Position numbers and translations under genes: made by a program. A stretch of DNA of 64,000 bases from Culex pipiens pallens (lineage: Eukaryota > Arthropoda > Insecta > Diptera > Culicidae): assembly GCF_016801865.2 (NCBI RefSeq), contig NC_068938.1, positions 9,982,520 to 10,046,519 on the forward strand, in the 5' to 3' direction. Positions 58,723 to 64,000 of the stretch are shown piece by piece; position 1 is the stretch's first letter; each line of letters begins with the position of its first letter. A model generated the notes under the pieces. That model did not search any database. It was given only the letters and a program-made list of their open reading frames with translations, and had not been told where the DNA came from.

Positions 58723-59282
58723 ACCGAGACTGAGATTGGCGGGGAGTTGCGGAGTTTGCGTTTGGAGAAAAATGAATAGAAATGAAATGTTCGATTAGAT
58801 TAAATTGCGAACCAATTGCAGTTTTACGAGGTTGTGGGATTGGAAGGGTGGTGCAACATATTTATTTTATTTGTATTTCTTTCATTCGGTCATAAAGAAT
58901 ATTTAAAAATTACTTTCATGGTAGTATTAATTTACAACCTATATAGTTTATGAGTTCATATTGCAAGCATCGATTTGAAAATTTGGGACATTATTTAGTA
59001 TTATTTCAAAACAATTTTTAAAACAAAGCAATTAAATCAGTTTGTACTACTTTAAACATTTATGTAGAAAAAGTGAAAACCAATGGGTGAATTATTATTA
59101 TTATATTTTTTTGAAGCTTTTATTTATTGGACATGATTATGAATTGCTTAAATCCGATCGATTGATTTTATCAAGTTTAAGTTCATTTCTTCTAACAATT
59201 CAATCTAATGCAGAATCTTTTGTAATTTTTCCAAAAAATTAAGAAAAAGTTTTTCTTTTTTCTTTTTTTCGATTTTGATGAT
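58723..59282. other. Last intron of the channel gene, AT-rich part
   Basis: Follows from the acceptor of the exon at 58720. No further exon is visible between here and the end of the window. Confidence 0.6.
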
Positions 59283-59759
59283 TAGGCCGATGCAAATATT
59301 TAAAAAAGTTTTTGTCCCTCGGCCCTGGCCGAGGTCAAGGGGGGGGCAAAAAAACAAAAAAATATAATAATTTAAATAACAAGCCATAGTCTTCACATTT
59401 AAATGAAAAAAGTGTTTTAAAATGCATTTTACACTAGTTCAGTTGTTTTGCAATCATTAGTTTTCAAAAAATCTATGATCTGACAAAAACAAAAATTGTA
59501 TCGAAAAAAAAGATTTTGCATCGAAAATTTTCAAAAAATCTTAAGATTTTTTAAGAAACCCAAACATGCTAAAAATGATTTTAAACGCAGGAGAATGTAT
59601 TTTAATTTGATTTCAGTTGGTTGCACTTGAATTTTCATAGAAATTTTGAAGTTTATTGTAAAAATATTTTTTTTTGCCCCCTGATTTTTCGGGCCAATTT
59701 TGATGGGGGGGGGGGGGGGGGGGTGACAAAAAATTTTAAAAATATTTGTACCAGCCTTA
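59283..59759. mobile_element. C/G-tract MITE with a 19-base G run
   Basis: Ends TAGGCCGATGCAAATATTT and AAATATTTGTACCAGCCTTA are imperfect inverted repeats. Next to the left end is cctcggccctggccgagg then a G run; next to the right end is an uninterrupted run of 19 G (59705-59723). The interior matches the copies at 40889 and 50391 in reverse. Confidence 0.8.
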
Positions 59760-60394
59760 TTTAAAAAAAAGTTCTTTTTTATATTTTTTGTAATTTTTAT
59801 TCGTGGTTTAAACTTTCAACATCAAGTTTTTATACAAAAAAATAACTAAAACATGTTTTATAATGATACAACTTTTTTTAAATTTTTTTTCTTGCTCTTG
59901 TTAGTGCCTCAGCTAAAAAAATAATAGTTCCAAAATGAATTATGATGAAACACACAGCTGAAAGCAACTCAAAAACTATGTTGTGTACTGCAAAAGAACT
60001 TATTGTAGCGTCATTATTCACCAATAAAACCGAATTGAATTGAATCGAATTATAACAATTTAAAAATACGTCATCAATTTTACAAAAATAGAATCCGAAA
60101 CTTTCTTTTTTAGGACCCTTTTTGATTCTTAGATTAGGCCGATGCAAATATTTCTCAATCTTTTCGTCCCATGCAATTTGAAATTTTATTATGACAAAAT
60201 GTTGTCAGGAACAAAAAAAAAAAAACATTTCATATTAAATAGATTTTTAACAAAAACACATTGCTTTGGAATAATGTTTATTTGTATTAAAAGTTTGTTA
60301 TTTTATTTTTTTTGTTTTCTCACATTCGACCTTTTGTCCATTCGACATTTTGCGCGGCGCGTCGAAAACCCCATTTTTTATCATATCATAATTT
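59760..60394. other. Intronic AT-rich DNA
   Basis: Includes ttaggccgatgcaaatattt at about 60134, a lone terminus of the C/G-tract MITE family. Nothing else is recognisable. Confidence 0.45.
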
Positions 60395-63300
60395 CAGTAA
60401 TTTAAGCATTCTTGCAATTTTAGATATTTTCGCATTTTCAGCATATTTGAGAATTTAAGCATTTTCAACAATTTAAGCAATTTTAGTAATTTTAGCATTG
60501 TTAGCAATTATAGGAATATTAGCAGTTTTGGCAATTTAAGCTATTTCAGCAATTTTAGCATATTTGAGAATTTCAGCAATGTTAGCAACAATTTGGAAAT
60601 TTTAGTTTTTTTGTAAATTTGAGAATTTTTGCAATTTGAGATTTTTTAGCAATTTCAACACTCAAATTAGAGAATTTTGAAAATTTCAACAATTTTAGCT
60701 ATTTTAGCAATTAAAATTTTAGCTTTTTTAAATAGCAATTTTAGCTAATTTGAGAATTTTAGCAATTTCATCATTTTTAGCTATTTTAACGATTTCAACT
60801 ATTTGAGCTTTTTAAGAAATTTCAGCAATTTTAGAAAATTTGAGATTTTTTTTGCAATTTCAACAATTTTAGCTTTTTTAGCAATTTCAACAATTTTAGC
60901 AAATTTGAGAATTTGAGCAATTTCAACAATTTTAGCTATTGTAGCAATTTCGACAATTTGAGCTTTTTTAGCAATTTCAGCAATTTTAGCAAATTTGAGA
61001 ATTTTAGCAATTTCAACAATTTTAGCTATTGAAGCAATTTCAACAATTTGAGCTTTTTTTAGCAATTTCAGCAATTTTTGCTAATTTGAGAGTTTTAGCA
61101 ATTTCAACAATTTTAGCTTTTTTAGCAATTTCAACAATTTTAGCAAATTTGAGAATTTTAGCAATTTCAACAATTTTAGCTATTGTAGCAATTTCAACAA
61201 TTTAAGATTTTTAGCAATTTTAGTAATTTTAGCATTGTTAGCAATTATAGGAATATTAGCAGTTTTGGCAATTTAAGCTATTTCAGCAATTTTAGCATAT
61301 TTGAGAATTTCAGCAATGTTAGCAACAATTTGGAAATTTTAGTTTTTTTGTAAATTTGAGAATTTTTGCAATTTGAGATTTTTTAGCAATTTCAACACTC
61401 AAATTAGAGAATTTTGAAAATTTCAACAATTTTAGCTATTTTAGCAATTAAAATTTTAGCTTTTTTAAATAGCAATTTTAGCTAATTTGAGAATTTTAGC
61501 AATTTCATCATTTTTAGCTATTTTAACGATTTCAACTATTTGAGCTTTTTAAGAAATTTCAGCAATTTTAGAAAATTTGAGATTTTTTTTGCAATTTCAA
61601 CAATTTTAGCTTTTTTAGCAATTTCAACAATTTTAGCAAATTTGAGAATTTGAGCAATTTCAACAATTTTAGCTATTGTAGCAATTTCGACAATTTGAGC
61701 TTTTTTAGCAATTTCAGCAATTTTAGCAAATTTGAGAATTTTAGCAATTTCAACAATTTTAGCTATTGAAGCAATTTCAACAATTTGAGCTTTTTTTAGC
61801 AATTTCAGCAATTTTTGCTAATTTGAGAGTTTTAGCAATTTCAACAATTTTAGCTTTTTTAGCAATTTCAACAATTTTAGCAAATTTGAGAATTTTAGCA
61901 ATTTCAACAATTTTAGCTATTGTAGCAATTTCAACAATTTAAGATTTTTAGCAATTTCAACTATTTTAGCAATTTTAGCAAATATAGGAATTTTAGCAGT
62001 TTTGGCAATTTAAGCTATTTCAGCAATTTTAGCATATTTGAGAATTTCAGCAATGTTAGCAACAATTTGGAAATTTTAGTTTTTTTGTAAATTTGAGAAT
62101 TTTTGCAATTTGAGATTTTTGAGCATTTTCAACACTTTTAGCAAATTAGAGAATTTTGAAAATTTCAACAATTTTAGCTATTTTAGCAATTAAAATTTTA
62201 GCTTTTTTAGCAATTTTAGCTAATTTGAGAATTTTAGCAATTTCATCAATTTAAGCTTTTTTTAGCGATTTCAACTATTTGAGCTTTTTAAGAAATTTCA
62301 GCAATTTTAGAAAATTTGAGATTTTTTTGCAATTTTAGCTTTTTTAGCAATTTCAACAATTTTAGCAAATTTGAGAATTTGAGCAATTTCAACAATTTTA
62401 GCTATTGTAGCAATTTCGACAATTTGAGCTTTTTTAGCAATTTCAGCAATTTTAGCAAATTTGAGAATTTTAGCAATTTCAACAATTTTAGCAAATTTGA
62501 GAATTTTAGCAATTTCAACAATTTTAGCTATTGTAGCAATTTCCACAATTTAAGCTTTTTTAGCAATTTCAACCATTTTAGCAATTTTAGCAAATATAGG
62601 AATTTTAGCAATTTGGTAATTTTAGCTATTTCAACAATTTTGGCAAATTTGAGAATTTTAGCAATTTCAACAATTTTAGCTATTGAAGCAATTTCAACAA
62701 TTTGAGCTTTTTAGCAATTTCAGCAATTTTAGAAATGTTAGCAAATATTGAAATTTTAGCAGTTTTAGCAATTTTAGCCAATTCAGCAATTTAAGCAATT
62801 TCAACAATTTTAGATATTTTAGAAATTTCAACAATTTTAGCTTGTTCAGCAAATCAGAAATTTTGGCAAATTTTAGAATTTAGGCAATTTCAACAATTTT
62901 AGCTATTTAAGAAATTTCAACAATTTTAGCAATTTTAAAAATTTGCGCTTTTTAAGCAATTTCAGCAAATTTAGCAGATTTCAGAACTTTAGCAATTTCA
63001 ACAATTTAAGCTTTTTTAGCATTTTGGCAATTATAGCAAATTTAAGAATTTTGGCAATTTCAACAATTTTAGCAAATATAGGAATTTTAGCAGTTTTGGC
63101 AATTTTAGCTATTTCAGCAATTTTAGCAATTTTAGCAATGTTAGCAGCATTTTTGGCAATTTTAGCAATTTTGACAATTTTAGCAATTTAAACAATTTGA
63201 GCAATACACGCAATTTTAGCAATGCTATCAAATATAGGAATTTTAGCAAATTTGATGATTTTATTAACTTTAGCAATTTCAATAATTTTAGCAATGTAAG

Positions 63301-63625
63301 CAAATAAAGGAATTTGGGCCGTTTTGTAAATTTTAGCTATTTCAGCACTTAAGAGTTTTAAGCAATTTAAAACAATGTAAGCAGCAATTTTGACAATTTA
63401 AACAATTTTAGCAAATTTGAGATTTTATGCAGTTTTAGCAATGTTAGCAGCAATTTTAGCAAATTTGAGAATTTTAGCAATTTAAGCAATTTCAACAATG
63501 TTAGCAATGTTAACAAATATAGGAATTTCAGCAGTTTTGCAAATTTTTGCTATTTCAGCATTTTTAGCAAATTTGCGAATTTCAGCAATTTAAGCAATGT
63601 TAGCAGCAATTTTACAATTATTTTA
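60395..63625. repeat. 3.2-kb satellite of AATTTTAGC-type units in the channel gene intron
   Basis: Short units built from caattttagcaatttcaac and aaatttgagaattttagc repeat throughout with a basic step near 12 bp. Two adjacent 737-bp blocks (60476-61212 and 61213-61949) appear identical, and a third, diverged block follows to about 62560. Frames made only of Ile, Leu, Lys, Ala and Glu (minus strand) or Asn, Phe and Ser (plus strand) stay open by composition and are not genes. Confidence 0.93.
60476..61949. repeat. Tandem pair of 737-bp higher-order units
   Basis: agcaattttagtaattttag starts both units (60476 and 61213), and the sequence between matches without visible change. Landmarks such as ttagcaacaatttggaaatt and aacactcaaattagagaatt recur exactly 737 bases apart. 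Confidence 0.92.
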
Positions 63626-64000
63626 GAAAAGGAATTCCTATTCCAATTTTGAGTCCAATCCGAGCACTTTTGTTTTCGGCCGTGCTGCTTAGGTGAAAAT
63701 TAATATTTAAACTCTCTTGCCGAAAATTCCACAAACCAAAAATTGAAAAATAAGACAAAGGTGAAACATTTTACCCCTATATTATTACTACAGTGAACTC
63801 TCTCTGTGTAGGTATTGAAAAGGGAAGTCCAGAGCGGGAGGTATCAAATTACAGAACGAAGCAAACCATGTTGTTGGAAGGGACTGACAAGAAATATTGA
63901 TATCTCAAAAGGTCGACAGCTACAATCCGACTCAACATCGCAAAAAAATGGTTTCTACTGAAGAATGGAATAATTGGTTTAAAATTCTGCTGATTTAAAT
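63626..64000. other. Intronic DNA with a decayed TA-flanked MITE
   Basis: About 63791-63935 starts cagtgaactctctctgtgta after TA and has ggtcgacagctacaatccga near the right. It is an eroded copy of the 162-168-bp MITE at 29237 and 49907. No exon is seen before the window ends. Confidence 0.5.

Noticed and set aside
60799..62705. Open frames of 79-129 codons rich in Ile, Ala, Lys or Asn, Phe
   Set aside because: Low-complexity satellite reads open on both strands; the two identical 91-codon frames simply reflect the 737-bp duplication.

Overview
The window is a non-coding, AT-rich, transposon-packed piece of an insect nuclear genome, most likely a culicine mosquito and probably Culex. Three things point there. 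It contains tRNA-derived SINEs, including a dimeric one like the Twin family described from Culex pipiens. It carries many short MITEs with mosquito-style ends. Its only convincing coding pieces are isolated, GC3-rich terminal exons separated by tens of kilobases. The species is inferred from repeat style; no database search was possible.

Two coding exons can be supported, both on the minus strand and both last exons. The exon at 58584-58720 encodes the second membrane segment and C-terminus of a DEG/ENaC sodium channel of the pickpocket type; its earlier exons must lie beyond the right edge. The exon at 16765-17074 encodes 102 residues of an unrecognised protein with one membrane segment. 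A candidate promoter and ATG-free leader exon on the same strand (51867-52044) could be the 5' end of that second gene, which would make most of the window its introns. That link is only an inference.

Layout from left to right: 1.3-2.7 kb, a TA-flanked element split by an 8-bp-TSD MITE. 3.3-5.3 kb, a MITE with a duplicated 3' end. 9.4-10.7 kb, a second 8-bp-TSD element. 15.0-15.6 kb, two direct MITE copies. 16.8-17.1 kb, the orphan exon. 17.4-21.2 kb, an intact non-coding LTR retrotransposon with identical LTRs, a 41-bp tandem array and two nested SINEs. 23.2, 38.1 and 45.7 kb, three copies of a MITE that makes 4-bp TSDs. 25.7-28.3 kb, a foldback relative, a TTAA-flanked MITE and a likely retroposon. 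28.6-31.4 kb, two related elements, one carrying nine 164-bp monomers. 31.4-32.9 kb, single-copy-looking DNA. 33-36.6 kb, local tandem repeats and MITE pairs. 39.8-42.6 kb, a hAT element with nested insertions. 45.6-50.1 kb, more MITEs. 50.8-52.5 kb, the candidate promoter. 55-57.6 kb, a MITE and a large foldback. 58.6 kb, the channel exon. 60.4-63.6 kb, a satellite inside the channel gene's intron.

The window's main interest is transposon biology. Many insertions are dated relative to one another by nesting and target-site duplications, and one MITE family appears to be turning into a satellite. No autonomous transposase or reverse transcriptase gene, functional tRNA gene, rRNA or CRISPR array was found.
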